From Elusimicrobiota bacterium (GTDB taxonomy: Bacteria; Elusimicrobiota; Elusimicrobia; Elusimicrobiales; UBA9959), in assembly GCA_019135865.1 (NCBI GenBank), contig JAGVVD010000011.1, positions 1 to 64,000 of the forward strand: a stretch of 64,000 bases of DNA, read 5' to 3'. This document shows, in pieces, positions 1-9,299 of the stretch. The notes under the pieces are model-generated. The model was not told where the DNA came from, ran no database searches, and saw only the letters and a list, made by a program, of their open reading frames with translations. Within the stretch, counting starts at the first letter, position 1; the number at the start of each line of letters is the position of its first letter. The position numbers were made by a program, and so were the translations under genes.

Positions 1-114
1 GAGATGACCGTGGAACTGATATCCCCGATCGCCATGGAGAAGGGCCTGCGCTTCGCTATCCGCGAAGGCGGCCACACCGTAGGATCGGGCGTAGTCACCG
101 AGATAGTGGAATAA
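1..114 (+). CDS. tuf: Elongation factor Tu, C-terminal end (partial)
   Basis: The open frame from base 1 encodes the last 37 residues of EF-Tu, the GTPase that delivers aminoacyl-tRNA to the ribosome. The tail reads [17 protein letters not shown], the conserved end of domain III, and stops with TAA. Most of the gene lies upstream of the window. It is followed after 11 nt by rpsJ, the usual str-to-S10 junction (fusA-tuf-rpsJ). Identification is very safe despite the short fragment. Confidence 0.95.
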   Translation, partial: EMTVELISPIAMEKGLRFAIREGGHTVGSGVVTEIVE

Positions 115-125
115 GGCCGCATACT

Positions 126-473
<348 letters not shown>

Positions 474-493
474 TCCCGCCGTACCGTCCTGGA

Positions 494-527
494 GGAAGCC
501 CGGGCTCCCGCCCGGGCTTCCGCTTTT
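494..527 (+). terminator. Hairpin terminator after tuf-rpsJ
   Basis: A perfect 12-bp stem (GGAAGCCCGGGC at 494-505 pairing with 510-521) with a TCCC loop starts 20 nt after the rpsJ stop. It is followed by a short CTTTT run rather than a long U-tract. It is a good candidate for ending, or strongly attenuating, the tuf-rpsJ transcript. Confidence 0.7.
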
Positions 528-538
528 GCGGCCCCCTA

Positions 539-568
539 TTGCTTTCCCGGCGCCCGTTTTGCTAGAAT
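539..568 (+). promoter_or_regulatory. Predicted promoter of the rplC ribosomal operon
   Basis: TTGCTT at 539-544 and TAGAAT at 563-568 are separated by 18 nt. The expected start of transcription is near 575, exactly where a small perfect hairpin begins. The site lies between the rpsJ hairpin and rplC, so the S10 operon here probably has its own promoter starting at rplC. The rest of the 474-800 gap holds only the terminator and the leader described next; I see no gene in it. Confidence 0.6.
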
Positions 569-574
569 TACCCT

Positions 575-800
575 GAGCGCGGATGCGCTCGTTCGGTTCT
601 CTTTGAAAAAAGTTGTTTTTATACGCCGCCGCGTTCTTCGGAATACGGGCGGCGGCCCTATAGACGGAGCGGCCTTCGATTCCCTCCGGCTGCGGGCTAT
701 ATCGTAAAAACATAAAAGCAGGATACCAAGGAAACCGGGACCGGTAAGGTTCCGGAAGTGCCGTTCGCTTTTCACGCGCGCGGCCGCCCAGGAGTTTACT
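575..800 (+). promoter_or_regulatory. Structured 5' leader of rplC operon
   Basis: About 226 nt separate the predicted start site from the rplC ATG. I see three good stem-loops: GAGCGC/GCGCTC with a GGAT loop (575-590), GCCGCC/GGCGGC (625-656), and an 8-bp stem with one G-U pair and a GGTAA loop (735-755). The Shine-Dalgarno AGGAG follows near 791. Ribosomal operons often carry leaders bound by one of their own products (L4 does this in gammaproteobacterial S10 operons). That this leader works in that way is inference. Confidence 0.45.
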
Positions 801-1607
801 ATGACCGACGAAAACAAGAAAGAAGCCCAGTCCCCGCAGGACGGGGATAAAGCCCCGGAAGCCGCCGCGCAGCCTAAAGCCGCGGGCGAGTTGCCGGGCT
901 CCTTCAAGTTCATTATCGGCGAGAAGCTGGGCATGACCCAGCTTTTCGACGCCGAGGGGTCGCTGATGTCCGCCTCGGTGGTCAAGGCCGGCCCCTGCCG
1001 CGTAGTCTACACCCGCACGCCCGACCGCGACGGCTACAGCGCCGTCTGCCTGGGCTACGGCCACAAGAAAGAGAAGAACACCCCGGCCGGCATGAAGGGC
1101 GTGTTCAAGAAGATCGGCGTCAAGCCGATCCGCCACCTCAGGGAGTTCCGCGTGGTCAAGACCGACGGGGCCGAGGGCGGCCAGACCGCCGGCCTCGCCG
1201 GCCGCTTCCAGGCGGGCGACTGGGTGGACATCCAGGGCGTCAGCAAGGGCAAGGGTTTCGCCGGCGGCATGAAGCGCCACAATTTCGCGGGTCAGCCCGC
1301 CTCCCACGGCGCCTCGGACCGCGAACGCGCTCCGGGCTCGCTGGCCTCGCGCCGTTCCCTGGGCCGCGTGCTCCCGGGTCAGCGCATGGCCGGCCACCTG
1401 GGCCAGGATAAGCTCACGATCCACAAGGTGAAGGTCGTAAAGGTCGTGCCCGAGGAGAACCTTATTTTCCTCAACGGCCCGGTCCCCGGCGCCGCCGGCA
1501 CCATGGTCTCCATAATGCAGACCGTCAAAAAGACCCCCAAACCCCCGGCCCAGGCCAAGAAGTCGGCCAGGAAAGAGGCGGTAAAAGCCGCCCCCAAGAA
1601 GAAATAA
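801..1607 (+). CDS. rplC: 50S ribosomal protein L3
   Basis: 268 residues, much longer than the usual ~210. The L3 core starts near residue 39 (IIGEKLGMTQLFD) and contains the conserved loop segments GFAGGMKRHNF and GQPASHGASDRERAPGS. L3 is an early 50S assembly protein reaching towards the peptidyl transferase centre. The ~38-residue N-terminal extension is Ala/Glu/Lys-rich and the C-terminal ~28 residues are Lys/Pro/Ala-rich; both look disordered. The ATG at 801 has a good AGGAG site upstream, which supports the extension being translated. First gene of its transcription unit. Confidence 0.96.
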   Translation: MTDENKKEAQSPQDGDKAPEAAAQPKAAGELPGSFKFIIGEKLGMTQLFDAEGSLMSASVVKAGPCRVVYTRTPDRDGYSAVCLGYGHKKEKNTPAGMKGVFKKIGVKPIRHLREFRVVKTDGAEGGQTAGLAGRFQAGDWVDIQGVSKGKGFAGGMKRHNFAGQPASHGASDRERAPGSLASRRSLGRVLPGQRMAGHLGQDKLTIHKVKVVKVVPEENLIFLNGPVPGAAGTMVSIMQTVKKTPKPPAQAKKSARKEAVKAAPKKK

Positions 1608-1622
1608 GAAGAAGGAAAGGAC

Positions 1623-2249
1623 ATGGAAACTAAACTCCTCAATATAAAGGGCCAGGAAATCGGCAAGCAGGACCTGCCCGGTTCCATCTTCTCCGTGAAA
1701 GCGGACCCGCACTTCCTCCACGAGGCCGTGCGCTACTACCTCTCGAACAAGCACCGCGGCACGGCCTGCACCAAGACCCGCGGCGAGGTCTCCGGCGGCG
1801 GCCACAAGCCCTGGAAGCAGAAGGGCACCGGCCGCGCCCGCGCGGGCAGCAACCGCTCCCCGGTGTGGCGCAAGGGCGGCATCGTGTTCGGCCCCCGTCC
1901 GCACTCCTACAGGCGGGACATGCCGGCCGCCAAGCGCCGCCAGTTCCTCATCGAGGCCCTGTCCGCCCGCTGCGCCGAGGGCGCCGTGGTCGTGATGGAC
2001 AACTTCGACCTGCAGGACGCCAGGACGAAGTCGCTGCGCGAGGCCTGGAAGGCCCTGCAGGCGGACAAGACCCTTTTCGTCATGGACAAGCCGGACCGCA
2101 ATCTCATCGGCGCCGGCCGGAACATCGAGGGCTTCGGCTGGGCCGTCGCCTCCAATCTCAACGCCTACCAGGTGCTCAACGGCGGCAAGCTGGTCTTTTC
2201 GGCCGCCGCTCTGAAGGCCCTGGAGAAGAGCCTCGGGGAGGGCAAATGA
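1623..2249 (+). CDS. rplD: 50S ribosomal protein L4
   Basis: 208 residues, normal for L4. The conserved extended loop is visible around residues 45-95 (GEVSGGGHKPWKQKGTGRARAGSNRSPVWRKGG region), which lines the peptide exit tunnel. It is preceded by an AGGAAAGG Shine-Dalgarno and its stop overlaps the rplW start (ATGA). L4 is the autogenous repressor of this operon in some bacteria, making it one candidate ligand for the rplC leader. Confidence 0.97.
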   Translation: METKLLNIKGQEIGKQDLPGSIFSVKADPHFLHEAVRYYLSNKHRGTACTKTRGEVSGGGHKPWKQKGTGRARAGSNRSPVWRKGGIVFGPRPHSYRRDMPAAKRRQFLIEALSARCAEGAVVVMDNFDLQDARTKSLREAWKALQADKTLFVMDKPDRNLIGAGRNIEGFGWAVASNLNAYQVLNGGKLVFSAAALKALEKSLGEGK

Positions 2250-2542
2250 CCAGTAACGTCTCCGGGATACTGATATCCCCGATACTCAGCGAGAAGAGCG
2301 TCACGCAGAAGGACGAGGCCAACCGCTACACCTTCCGCGTCGCCGCCTCCGCCAACAAGACCGAGATCAGGAAGGCCGTGGAGTCGCTGTTCAAGGTCAA
2401 GGTGAGCGCCGTCAACACCGTCAGCGTGCGCGGCAAGTTCCATCGCGTCGGCCGCAATGAGGGCCGCAGGTCGGACTGGAAGAAGGCGATAGTCACGGTC
2501 AAGCAGGGTCAGAAGATAGACGTGACCGACCTTCCTAAATAA
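2246..2542 (+). CDS. rplW: 50S ribosomal protein L23
   Basis: 98 residues starting [19 protein letters not shown]; the ISPILSEKS and [20 protein letters not shown] motifs are typical of L23. L23 lies at the tunnel exit and docks trigger factor and SRP. The start was placed at the ATG overlapping the rplD stop by 4 nt; upstream in-frame sequence is only an out-of-frame reading of rplD. Confidence 0.97.
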   Translation: MTSNVSGILISPILSEKSVTQKDEANRYTFRVAASANKTEIRKAVESLFKVKVSAVNTVSVRGKFHRVGRNEGRRSDWKKAIVTVKQGQKIDVTDLPK

Positions 2543-2557
2543 GCCGAGGGGAAAAAT

Positions 2558-3400
2558 ATGCCATTGAAGACATTCAGACCTTATACCCCGTCCCGCAGGA
2601 CGATAACGATAAGCGATTACTCCGACATCACCAAGACCGAGCCGGAGAAGAACCTCACCGTCGGCATGCGCAAGAAGGGCGGCCGCAACAACACCGGCAT
2701 GGTGATGGTGCGCCACCACGGCGGCGGTCACAAGCGCCGCTTCCGCGCCGTGGACTTCAAGCGCGAGAAGTTCGGCGTGCCCGCCCGCGTCGCGGCGATA
2801 GAGTACGACCCCAACCGCAACGCCCGCATCGCCCTGCTGTTCTACAAGGACGGCGACAAGCGCTATATCCCGGCCCCCGTGGGCCTGGGCGTCGGCGACG
2901 AGGTGGTCAGCGGACCGCAGGCCCCGATCAAGACCGGCAACGCGCTGCCGCTGAACAATATCCCCGACGGCACGTTCATCCACGCCATAGAGATGGTGCC
3001 CGGCCGCGGCGCGCAGTTCGTGCGCTCCGCCGGCACGCAGGCCCAGCTGATGGCGAAAGAGGGCGATTACGCCCTGGTCAAGATGCCTTCCGGCGAGCTG
3101 CGCAAGGTCCTCAGGAACTGCCTGGCCACCGTCGGCCAGGTCGGCAATATCGAGCACAACACGATAACCTTCGGCAAGGCCGGCCGCAAGCGCCACCTGG
3201 GCATACGCCCGACGGTGCGCGGCGGCGCGATGAACGCCGTCGACCACCCGCTGGGCGGCGGCCGCGGCCGTTCCAAGGGCAACAACGTGCCCCGCTCGCC
3301 GTGGAACCAGCCTTCCCGCGGCTTCAAGACCAGGACCAAGTCCAAGATCTGGGGCTGGATGATAGTCCAGGACAGGCGCAAGTCCAAGACCGAGATCTAA
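2558..3400 (+). CDS. rplB: 50S ribosomal protein L2
   Basis: 280 residues, close to the usual 273-277. L2 binds 23S rRNA near the peptidyl transferase centre and is needed for subunit joining. The C-terminal segment [20 protein letters not shown] carries the conserved histidine of this family, and the N-terminal RPYTPSRR and [18 protein letters not shown] motifs are intact. It begins 15 nt after rplW, behind a GAGGGG site. Confidence 0.98.
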   Translation: MPLKTFRPYTPSRRTITISDYSDITKTEPEKNLTVGMRKKGGRNNTGMVMVRHHGGGHKRRFRAVDFKREKFGVPARVAAIEYDPNRNARIALLFYKDGDKRYIPAPVGLGVGDEVVSGPQAPIKTGNALPLNNIPDGTFIHAIEMVPGRGAQFVRSAGTQAQLMAKEGDYALVKMPSGELRKVLRNCLATVGQVGNIEHNTITFGKAGRKRHLGIRPTVRGGAMNAVDHPLGGGRGRSKGNNVPRSPWNQPSRGFKTRTKSKIWGWMIVQDRRKSKTEI

Positions 3401-3420
3401 AAGTTAAGGAGAATCCGAAA

Positions 3421-3708
3421 ATGAGCAGATCTTCCAAAAAGGGTCCGTACGTAGACCAGAAGCTCCTGGCGAAGGTCCAGAAGATGAACCAGGCCGGCGA
3501 GAAGAAGCCGATCAAGACCTGGGCCAGGGCCTGCACCATACCCCCGGAATTCGTGGGGCACAATTTCATGGTGCACAACGGCAGGAAGTTCCTGCCCGTG
3601 TACGTGACGGAGCGCATGGTCGGCCACAAGCTGGGCGAGTTCTCTTTCACCCGGATCTTCAAGGGCCACGGTTCGGCGCATACCAAGGAAGCGACGGCCC
3701 TCACCTGA
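3421..3708 (+). CDS. rpsS: 30S ribosomal protein S19
   Basis: 95 residues beginning [16 protein letters not shown], the standard S19 N-terminus. S19 forms a heterodimer with S13 in the 30S head. [19 protein letters not shown] is the conserved core. The start was set at the ATG 20 nt after the rplB stop, behind AAGGAG. The same frame is open further upstream, but that part merely reads rplB out of frame. Confidence 0.97.
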   Translation: MSRSSKKGPYVDQKLLAKVQKMNQAGEKKPIKTWARACTIPPEFVGHNFMVHNGRKFLPVYVTERMVGHKLGEFSFTRIFKGHGSAHTKEATALT

Positions 3709-3738
3709 GCGGGACAGGGCGCATAACGGAGAATAACC

Positions 3739-4098
3739 ATGGACGCGAAATGCTATCTCAAATATCAGAGGTACGGCCGCCGCAAGGTGGGCCAGGTCCT
3801 CGACCAGATAAGGGGCAAGTCCCTTTACGAGGCCGAGCAGATACTCAATAACCTGCCGATGCGCTGCACCGAAGTGCTGCAGAAGGCGGTCCGGTCGGCC
3901 GGCGCCAACCTGTCGGTCAAGCTCGGCCGCAAGGTCGATCTCAAGGCCGTCTGGGTCAAGGAAGCCTTCGCCAACCAGGGCTCGACCAAGTTCCTGCGCC
4001 GGATGCAGCCGGGTCCGCAGGGCCGGGCGATGCCGTTCAAGCGCAAGATGTGCCACATAACGATGACCGTCAGCGACAGCAAGGAGGCGAGCAGGTAA
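3739..4098 (+). CDS. rplV: 50S ribosomal protein L22
   Basis: 119 residues, average for L22. L22 contacts all 23S rRNA domains and its beta-hairpin lines the exit tunnel. The conserved region KYQRYGRRKVGQVLDQIRGK and the hairpin RRMQPGPQGRAMPFKRK are clear. It starts 30 nt after rpsS with a GGAG site. Confidence 0.96.
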   Translation: MDAKCYLKYQRYGRRKVGQVLDQIRGKSLYEAEQILNNLPMRCTEVLQKAVRSAGANLSVKLGRKVDLKAVWVKEAFANQGSTKFLRRMQPGPQGRAMPFKRKMCHITMTVSDSKEASR

Positions 4099-4123
4099 GC
4101 CCCGCGCTTAGCTGCGAGAAATT

Positions 4124-4846
4124 ATGGGTCAAAAGATCAATCCCAAGGGTTTAAGGCTGGGTTATATCCACGACTGGCAGTCCAGGTGGTTCGCGCCCAA
4201 GAACATGCCGGAGCTCATCGGCGAGGATTTCGAGATACGGAACCTCGTGCGCGATCGTTTCCACCTCGCCTCCGTGTCCTGGGTGGACATAGAGCGCGCG
4301 GGCTCCTATCTCAAGCTCACGATACACACCGCCCGCCCCGGCATCGTCATAGGCCGCCGCGGCACGGACATCGAGAACCTGAAGAACGACGTCGAGAAGA
4401 TCACCGGCCGCAAGGTCTTCATCAACGTCGCCGAGATCAAGATCCCCGAGCTCGACCCGCGGCTCGTCGGTCAGTCGATCGCGCAGCAGCTCGAGAAGCG
4501 CGTTTCCTACAAGAAGGCCATCAAGCGCGCTATGGAGCGCACGCTGGCCTCCGGCGCCAAGGGCGTGAAGATCATGGTCGGCGGCCGCCTCGGCGGCTCC
4601 GAAATAGCGCGCCGCGAGTGGTTCCGCAAGGGCCGCGTGCCGCTGCAGACCCTCTCGGCCGACATCGACTACGGTCTCACCGAGGCCCACACCACGATGG
4701 GCAAGATCGGCATCAAGGTGTGGATCTTCAAGAAACTTTTCTTCGCCAAGACCCCCAAGGACCTGATGGAGCAGCTCAAGAAGCTGGAGGCCGACACGGT
4801 GGTCCAGCGCGACCCTCAGGAACCGGAAGAGGCCAAAGGAGCTTAA
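4124..4846 (+). CDS. rpsC: 30S ribosomal protein S3
   Basis: 240 residues with the usual start MGQKINPKGLRLGY. The KH domain motif GIVIGRRGTDIENL is at about residues 68-81, and the C-terminal domain (GRLGGSEIARREWFRKGRVPLQTL) is intact. S3 helps form the mRNA entry site and its helicase activity. The acidic tail (about 10 residues) is a common variation. Confidence 0.97.
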   Translation: MGQKINPKGLRLGYIHDWQSRWFAPKNMPELIGEDFEIRNLVRDRFHLASVSWVDIERAGSYLKLTIHTARPGIVIGRRGTDIENLKNDVEKITGRKVFINVAEIKIPELDPRLVGQSIAQQLEKRVSYKKAIKRAMERTLASGAKGVKIMVGGRLGGSEIARREWFRKGRVPLQTLSADIDYGLTEAHTTMGKIGIKVWIFKKLFFAKTPKDLMEQLKKLEADTVVQRDPQEPEEAKGA

Positions 4847-4849
4847 TCT

Positions 4850-5263
4850 ATGCTGATGCCCAAGCGCGTCAAGTACCGCAAACCCCATTCGGCGCCCAGG
4901 ATCAAGGGCAAGACCAAGGGCGGCGCCACGCTGCACCTCGGCGACTACGGGATGAAGGCACTGGAGCCCAAGTGGATCACCGCCCGCCAGATCGAGGCGT
5001 GCCGCGTCACGATCAGCCGCTTCATGAAGAAGAAGGGCAAGCTCTGGATCCGCATCTTCCCGGACAAGGCCGTGACCAAGCACCCCGCCGAGACCCGCAT
5101 GGGCAAGGGCAAGGGCGCCCCGGACCACTGGGTGGCCGTCGTGAAGCCCGGCAGGATAATGTTCGAGCTCGAGGGCCTGGACCTCGCCACGGCGAAGGAA
5201 GCCATGGAGCGCGCGGCCGCGAAGCTGCCGATACGCACCAGGTTCGTCGCCAGGGAAAACTAA
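4850..5263 (+). CDS. rplP: 50S ribosomal protein L16
   Basis: 137 residues, [11 protein letters not shown] at the start. L16 contacts the A-site tRNA and 5S rRNA region. Two ATGs are possible (4850 and 4856); the first is preferred because AAGGAG at 4836-4841 gives an 8-nt spacing and the family often begins MLxPKR. The segments [22 protein letters not shown] and the C-terminal helix are typical. Confidence 0.97.
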   Translation: MLMPKRVKYRKPHSAPRIKGKTKGGATLHLGDYGMKALEPKWITARQIEACRVTISRFMKKKGKLWIRIFPDKAVTKHPAETRMGKGKGAPDHWVAVVKPGRIMFELEGLDLATAKEAMERAAAKLPIRTRFVAREN

Positions 5264-5279
5264 TTCCGGAGAACTGAAC

Positions 5280-5507
5280 ATGAAAAGCAAGGACAGGGAA
5301 AACCTCAGGAACATGGCCCCGGAAGAGCTGGCGACCCAGCTGCGGGACCTGGACAAGAAGCTGTTCCAGCTGAAGTTCAAGCGGACCACCGCGCCGCTGG
5401 AGAACCCGCTGGAGATCCGCAATCTGCGCCGCAAGGCCGCGACGATACGGACCTTCCTCGGGCAGAAAGAGGCGGCTAAGAAGCTTTCGGAGGCTGCGAA
5501 GAAATGA
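5280..5507 (+). CDS. rpmC: 50S ribosomal protein L29
   Basis: 75 residues. The two-helix L29 fold is recognisable from LFQLKFKRTTAPLENP and EIRNLRRKAATIRTFL. L29 sits beside L23 at the exit tunnel. Its stop overlaps the rpsQ start by 4 nt (ATGA), so translation is likely coupled. Confidence 0.95.
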   Translation: MKSKDRENLRNMAPEELATQLRDLDKKLFQLKFKRTTAPLENPLEIRNLRRKAATIRTFLGQKEAAKKLSEAAKK

Positions 5508-5776
5508 CCGAAAATACCGATAACAGGAACATCAGGAAATCCATCCGCGGCGTGGTCGTCTCGGACAGGATGGAGAAGACCCGCGTGATAAGCGTGGAAC
5601 GCGCCTTCAGGCACGCCACCTACGGGAAGACGGTCCGCCGTTCTTCCAAGTTCTACGCCCATGACGAGGCCAACGAGTCCAGGTCGGGCGACCTCGTCGA
5701 GATAGTCAGCACCAGGCCGATGTCCCGCCTGAAGCGCTGGCGCGTGGCCCGCATCCTTCAGAAGGCCGCCCGGTAA
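5504..5776 (+). CDS. rpsQ: 30S ribosomal protein S17
   Basis: 90 residues, OB-fold protein binding 16S rRNA early in 30S assembly. The motifs GVVVSDRMEKTRVISVER and KFYAHDEANESRSGDLVEI are standard. The ATGA overlap with rpmC fixes the start. Confidence 0.96.
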   Translation: MTENTDNRNIRKSIRGVVVSDRMEKTRVISVERAFRHATYGKTVRRSSKFYAHDEANESRSGDLVEIVSTRPMSRLKRWRVARILQKAAR

Positions 5777-5794
5777 GGCGGCACGGGAGAACAC

Positions 5795-6163
5795 ATGATA
5801 CAGTTAAGATCCATCCTTAACGTGGCCGACAATTCCGGGGCCAGGAAGCTGCAGTGCTTCAAGGTCCTCGGCGGCAGCACCCGCCACTACGCCTACCTCG
5901 GCGACATCGTGGTCTGCTCGGTGCGGGACGCCATCCCGCACGGGGCGATAAAGAAGGGCGAGGTCGTCAAGGCCGTCGTCGTCAGGACGCGCAAGGAGTC
6001 CCGCCGCAAGGACGGCTCCTATATCCGCTTCGACGACAACGCGGTCTGCGTGATCGACGACAACGGGGAGCCCAAGGGTACCCGCGTGTTCGGTCCCGTG
6101 GCCAGGGAACTGCGCGGGAGGAACTTCCTCAAGATAGTGTCCCTCGCCCCCGAAGTGATCTGA
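5795..6163 (+). CDS. rplN: 50S ribosomal protein L14
   Basis: 122 residues, exactly the usual L14 length. [19 protein letters not shown] and the C-terminal [23 protein letters not shown] are hallmark segments. L14 lies at the subunit interface (bridge B5/B8). Starts 18 nt after rpsQ with a GGGAG site. Confidence 0.98.
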   Translation: MIQLRSILNVADNSGARKLQCFKVLGGSTRHYAYLGDIVVCSVRDAIPHGAIKKGEVVKAVVVRTRKESRRKDGSYIRFDDNAVCVIDDNGEPKGTRVFGPVARELRGRNFLKIVSLAPEVI

Positions 6164-6177
6164 GGAGCTCTTTAATT

Positions 6178-6486
6178 ATGAAACTCAAAAAGAAAGACAT
6201 GGTCGTGGTCCTCTCCGGCAGGGACAAGGGCAAGAAAGGCGAGGTCAAGGAAGTCAACCCTGACAAGATGACGGTCACCGTGACCGGGATAAACATGGTC
6301 TCCAAGCACGCCAAACCCTCCAAGAGCAAGCCCGGCGGCATACACAAGATAGAGGCCCCGATGTCCGCCTCCAAGGTGCAGCTGGTCTGCTCCAAGTGCG
6401 GCAAATCGTCGAGGCCCAGGATCACCGTCGCCCAGAGCGGCGACAAGCTGCGCGCCTGCAGGAAATGCGGCGAAGCGATAATATAA
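6178..6486 (+). CDS. rplX: 50S ribosomal protein L24 with zinc-ribbon tail
   Basis: 102 residues. The N-terminal KOW motif (KKKDMVVVLSGRDKGKKGEV) is standard. The C-terminus carries four cysteines at 71, 74, 94 and 97 in a CxxC-x19-CxxC arrangement, a likely zinc ribbon seen in some bacterial L24 proteins. The start was set at the ATG behind GAGGAG, 14 nt after the rplN stop; the upstream continuation of the frame is an rplN shadow. Confidence 0.95.
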   Translation: MKLKKKDMVVVLSGRDKGKKGEVKEVNPDKMTVTVTGINMVSKHAKPSKSKPGGIHKIEAPMSASKVQLVCSKCGKSSRPRITVAQSGDKLRACRKCGEAII

Positions 6487-6499
6487 GGGGTACCGCAGG

Positions 6500-7111
6500 A
6501 TGAACAAGGAAAACAAGAACGAGAAGGGCGGCCAGGCCGTCCGCAAGGATTACCGGCCCAGGCTACGGACCGCTTACGACAGCACCGTGGCCCCGGCCCT
6601 GGTCAAACAGCTCGGCCTGCCTTCCACGATGGCCGCGCCCAGACTGACCAAGATCGTCATCAACATGGGCGTCACCGAGGCCAAGGAGAACGCGCAGGCC
6701 ATCGACCAGGCCAAGGAAGACCTGGCCCTGATAGCCGGCCAGGCTCCCCAGGTCCGCAAGGCCAAAAAGTCGATCTCGAACTTCAAGCTGCGCGAAGGCA
6801 TGCCGATAGGCGTGCGCGTCACGCTGCGCGGCGCGCGCATGTACGAGTTCTTCGACCGCTTCGTCTCGCTGGCGGTCCCGCGCATCCGCGACTTCCAGGG
6901 CTTCGATCCCAGGATCTTCGACGGCCGCGGCAACCTGAACATCGGCCTGAAGGAACATCACATCTTCCCCGAGATAAGCATGGAGAAGTCGCCGAAGGCC
7001 CGCGGCATGAACATCACTTTCGTGACGACCGCCGGCGAGGATTCGCGCGGCAAGGCGCTGCTCGAGAACATGGGCATGCCTTTCAGGAAGCCCAAAGAGC
7101 AGAAGGCTTAA
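6500..7111 (+). CDS. rplE: 50S ribosomal protein L5
   Basis: 203 residues. L5 binds 5S rRNA and contacts P-site t[38 protein letters not shown] and IFPEISMEK are family signatures. About 20 extra polar residues precede the core compared with the common ~180-residue form. It lies 13 nt after rplX. Confidence 0.97.
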   Translation: MNKENKNEKGGQAVRKDYRPRLRTAYDSTVAPALVKQLGLPSTMAAPRLTKIVINMGVTEAKENAQAIDQAKEDLALIAGQAPQVRKAKKSISNFKLREGMPIGVRVTLRGARMYEFFDRFVSLAVPRIRDFQGFDPRIFDGRGNLNIGLKEHHIFPEISMEKSPKARGMNITFVTTAGEDSRGKALLENMGMPFRKPKEQKA

Positions 7112-7133
7112 GGCTCAAGGAGAAAAGGACTTT

Positions 7134-7319
7134 ATGGCTACATACGCTTGGATGGCTAAGATGCGCAAGCCGCAGAAATTCTCTACCCGGTTCCGCAACC
7201 GGTGCCAGGTCTGCGGCCGCCCGCGCGCCTACTACCGCGACTTCGGCCTCTGCCGCATCTGCCTGCGCAAGATGGCCCACGAGGGGCTCATCCCGGGCCT
7301 GAGGAAATCCAGCTGGTAA
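7134..7319 (+). CDS. rpsN: 30S ribosomal protein S14, zinc-binding type
   Basis: 61 residues, the short C+ form of S14. The zinc ligands are C24, C27, C40 and C43 (CQVC and CRIC). It ends with the conserved [12 protein letters not shown]14 sits in the 30S head beside S3 and S10. An AAGGAGAAAAGG site precedes the ATG. Confidence 0.97.
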   Translation: MATYAWMAKMRKPQKFSTRFRNRCQVCGRPRAYYRDFGLCRICLRKMAHEGLIPGLRKSSW

Positions 7320-7349
7320 GCGGACGGAATAATTTACAAGAGGTGAAAC

Positions 7350-7757
7350 ATGGATCCCATATCCGACATGCTCAGCACTATGCGGAACGCGGTCGCCAAG
7401 AAGAAGGAGCGCGTGGACGTGCCCTTCTCCGGCGTCAAGATGAACATAGCCAAGGTCCTCAAGGACGAGGGCTTCGTCTCCGGCTACAAGATGATGAAGA
7501 ACGAGTCCGCGAAAGTCCCCGATAAGAGGGGCTTCATCCGGATAACGCTGAAGTACACGCAGGACAAGCGCCCGGTCATCACCGGCCTCAAGCGCGTTTC
7601 CAGGCCCGGCCTGCGCGTCTACCGGCCCTACGACGAGATACCGCGCGTGCGCGCCGCCTTCGGGGTCACGATACTCTCGACCTCGAAGGGGCTGCTGACC
7701 GACGCCGAGGCCCGCAAGCAGAAGGTCGGCGGCGAAGTGCTGTGCCAGGTCTGGTGA
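7350..7757 (+). CDS. rpsH: 30S ribosomal protein S8
   Basis: 135 residues. S8 binds the central domain of 16S rRNA and in some bacteria represses the spc operon by binding its mRNA. MDPISDMLSTMRNA and the C-terminal ILSTSKGLLTDAEARKQKVGGEVLCQVW are diagnostic. Starts after an AGAGGTG site. Confidence 0.97.
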   Translation: MDPISDMLSTMRNAVAKKKERVDVPFSGVKMNIAKVLKDEGFVSGYKMMKNESAKVPDKRGFIRITLKYTQDKRPVITGLKRVSRPGLRVYRPYDEIPRVRAAFGVTILSTSKGLLTDAEARKQKVGGEVLCQVW

Positions 7758-7793
7758 CCGGGCGCCCGAGAACCTGATCCAAAGGGGAAAGAC

Positions 7794-8354
7794 ATGAGCA
7801 GAATAGGCAAAAAACCGATATCGCTGCCCGACAAGGTCAAGGCGAAGGTGGAGAACCGGACGGTCTTCGTGGAAGGCCCGCTGGGCAAGCTCTCCTACTC
7901 GCTGCCCGAGGGCATCAACGCCGGGATCAAGGATTCCGTGCTCACCGTGAGCGTCGCCCAGGGCGCCGCCGACAAGGCCGCCATTTTCGGCACCGTCAGG
8001 GCCAGGCTCAACAGCATGGTCTCGGGCGTGACGACCGGCTTCACGAAGGTGCTCGAGATAAACGGCGTCGGTTTCAAGGGCGCCGTGGAAGGGAACCGCG
8101 TCTCGCTGCAGCTCGGCTTCTCCCATCCCGTGCTGGTCGACATCCCGCAGGGCGTCAAGATGAGCTTCGACCCCAAGCAGACCGTCCTGACCATCACCGG
8201 CTACGACAAGGAGAGGGTCGGCAATATCGCCTCCCAGATAAGGAGGCTCAAGCGGACCGAGCCTTACAAGGGCACAGGCATAAAGTATCAGGGCGAGCAT
8301 ATCATCCGCAAGGCCGGCAAGACCGCGGCCGGCGCGGGCGCCGCCGCCAAATAA
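7794..8354 (+). CDS. rplF: 50S ribosomal protein L6
   Basis: 186 residues, two tandem L6 domains. [15 protein letters not shown] and the C-terminal [26 protein letters not shown] are conserved. L6 lies near the GTPase centre (sarcin-ricin loop). The short Ala/Gly tail is a minor extension. Good GGGGA-type ribosome site upstream. Confidence 0.97.
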   Translation: MSRIGKKPISLPDKVKAKVENRTVFVEGPLGKLSYSLPEGINAGIKDSVLTVSVAQGAADKAAIFGTVRARLNSMVSGVTTGFTKVLEINGVGFKGAVEGNRVSLQLGFSHPVLVDIPQGVKMSFDPKQTVLTITGYDKERVGNIASQIRRLKRTEPYKGTGIKYQGEHIIRKAGKTAAGAGAAAK

Positions 8355-8365
8355 GGACCGAGACT

Positions 8366-8719
8366 ATGATAAGCAAACAGGAAAAATACCAGATACGCAG
8401 CGAACGGACCCGCCGCAAGCTCCTGGAGCGCGACGTGACCAGGCCGCGCCTGAGCGTCTTCCGCAGCACGCGCTACATCTACGCCCAGGTCATCGACGAC
8501 GCGCAGGGCAGGACCGTCGCCGCCGCTTCCAGCGCGGAGAAAGAGGTCAAGACGAAGGGCAAGAACCTCGAGACGGCCAAGGCCGTCGGGGCGCTGGTCG
8601 CCAGGCGCGCCCTGGACAAGGGCGTCAAGGAAGTCTGCTTCGACAGGGGCGGCCGCATATACCACGGCCGCATCAAGGCCCTCGCCGACGCCGCCCGCGA
8701 AGCCGGGCTGAAATTCTGA
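8366..8719 (+). CDS. rplR: 50S ribosomal protein L18
   Basis: 117 residues. L18 binds 5S rRNA together with L5. [20 protein letters not shown] and [26 protein letters not shown] are textbook L18. It begins 11 nt after rplF. Confidence 0.97.
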   Translation: MISKQEKYQIRSERTRRKLLERDVTRPRLSVFRSTRYIYAQVIDDAQGRTVAAASSAEKEVKTKGKNLETAKAVGALVARRALDKGVKEVCFDRGGRIYHGRIKALADAAREAGLKF

Positions 8720-8734
8720 CCCCCTGGAGATAAA

Positions 8735-9298
8735 ATGATCCTCAAGAACGCCAAGAAGATGAAGGAAGACAAGGAGATCACCGCCGACTCCAAGCTCAAT
8801 AAGACCGAGGTCGAGAGCCTGGAGCTGGATGTCCCCAAGTTCGAGGAGCGGACGGCCGTCGTCGCGATCAACCGCGTCACCAAGGTCGTGAAGGGCGGCA
8901 AACGCTTCTCCTTCAACGCGCTCGTCGTGGTCGGCGACAACAACGGCGGCGTGGGCGCCTCCGTGGGCAAGTCCAACGAGGTGCAGGGCGCCATACAGAA
9001 GGCCACCGCCGGCGCCCGCAAGGAAATGATACATTTCCCGATCAAGGACATGAGCGTCCCGCACGAGGTAGAGGGCCGCTTCGGCGCCGGGCACGTCTGG
9101 ATGAAGCCCGCCGTCAAGGGGACCGGCCTCATCGCCGGCGGCGGCGTGCGCGCCGTGCTCGAAGTCTCCGGCATCAAGAACATACTTACCAAGAACCTGG
9201 GCTCGCGCAACGCGTTCAACACCGTGTACGCCACCCTCGACGCCCTTTCCCGGCTCAAGAGCCGGGAAGAGGTCGCCAGGCTCAGGGGGGAGAAATAA
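8735..9298 (+). CDS. rpsE: 30S ribosomal protein S5
   Basis: 187 residues. The double-stranded RNA-binding N-terminal domain follows a ~38-residue charged extension; [24 protein letters not shown] and the C-terminal GARNAFNT-like segment ([17 protein letters not shown]) are conserved. S5 affects decoding accuracy. Its stop lies 1 nt before rplO, so rpmD (L30), normally between them, is absent. Confidence 0.97.
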   Translation: MILKNAKKMKEDKEITADSKLNKTEVESLELDVPKFEERTAVVAINRVTKVVKGGKRFSFNALVVVGDNNGGVGASVGKSNEVQGAIQKATAGARKEMIHFPIKDMSVPHEVEGRFGAGHVWMKPAVKGTGLIAGGGVRAVLEVSGIKNILTKNLGSRNAFNTVYATLDALSRLKSREEVARLRGEK

Positions 9299-9299
9299 C

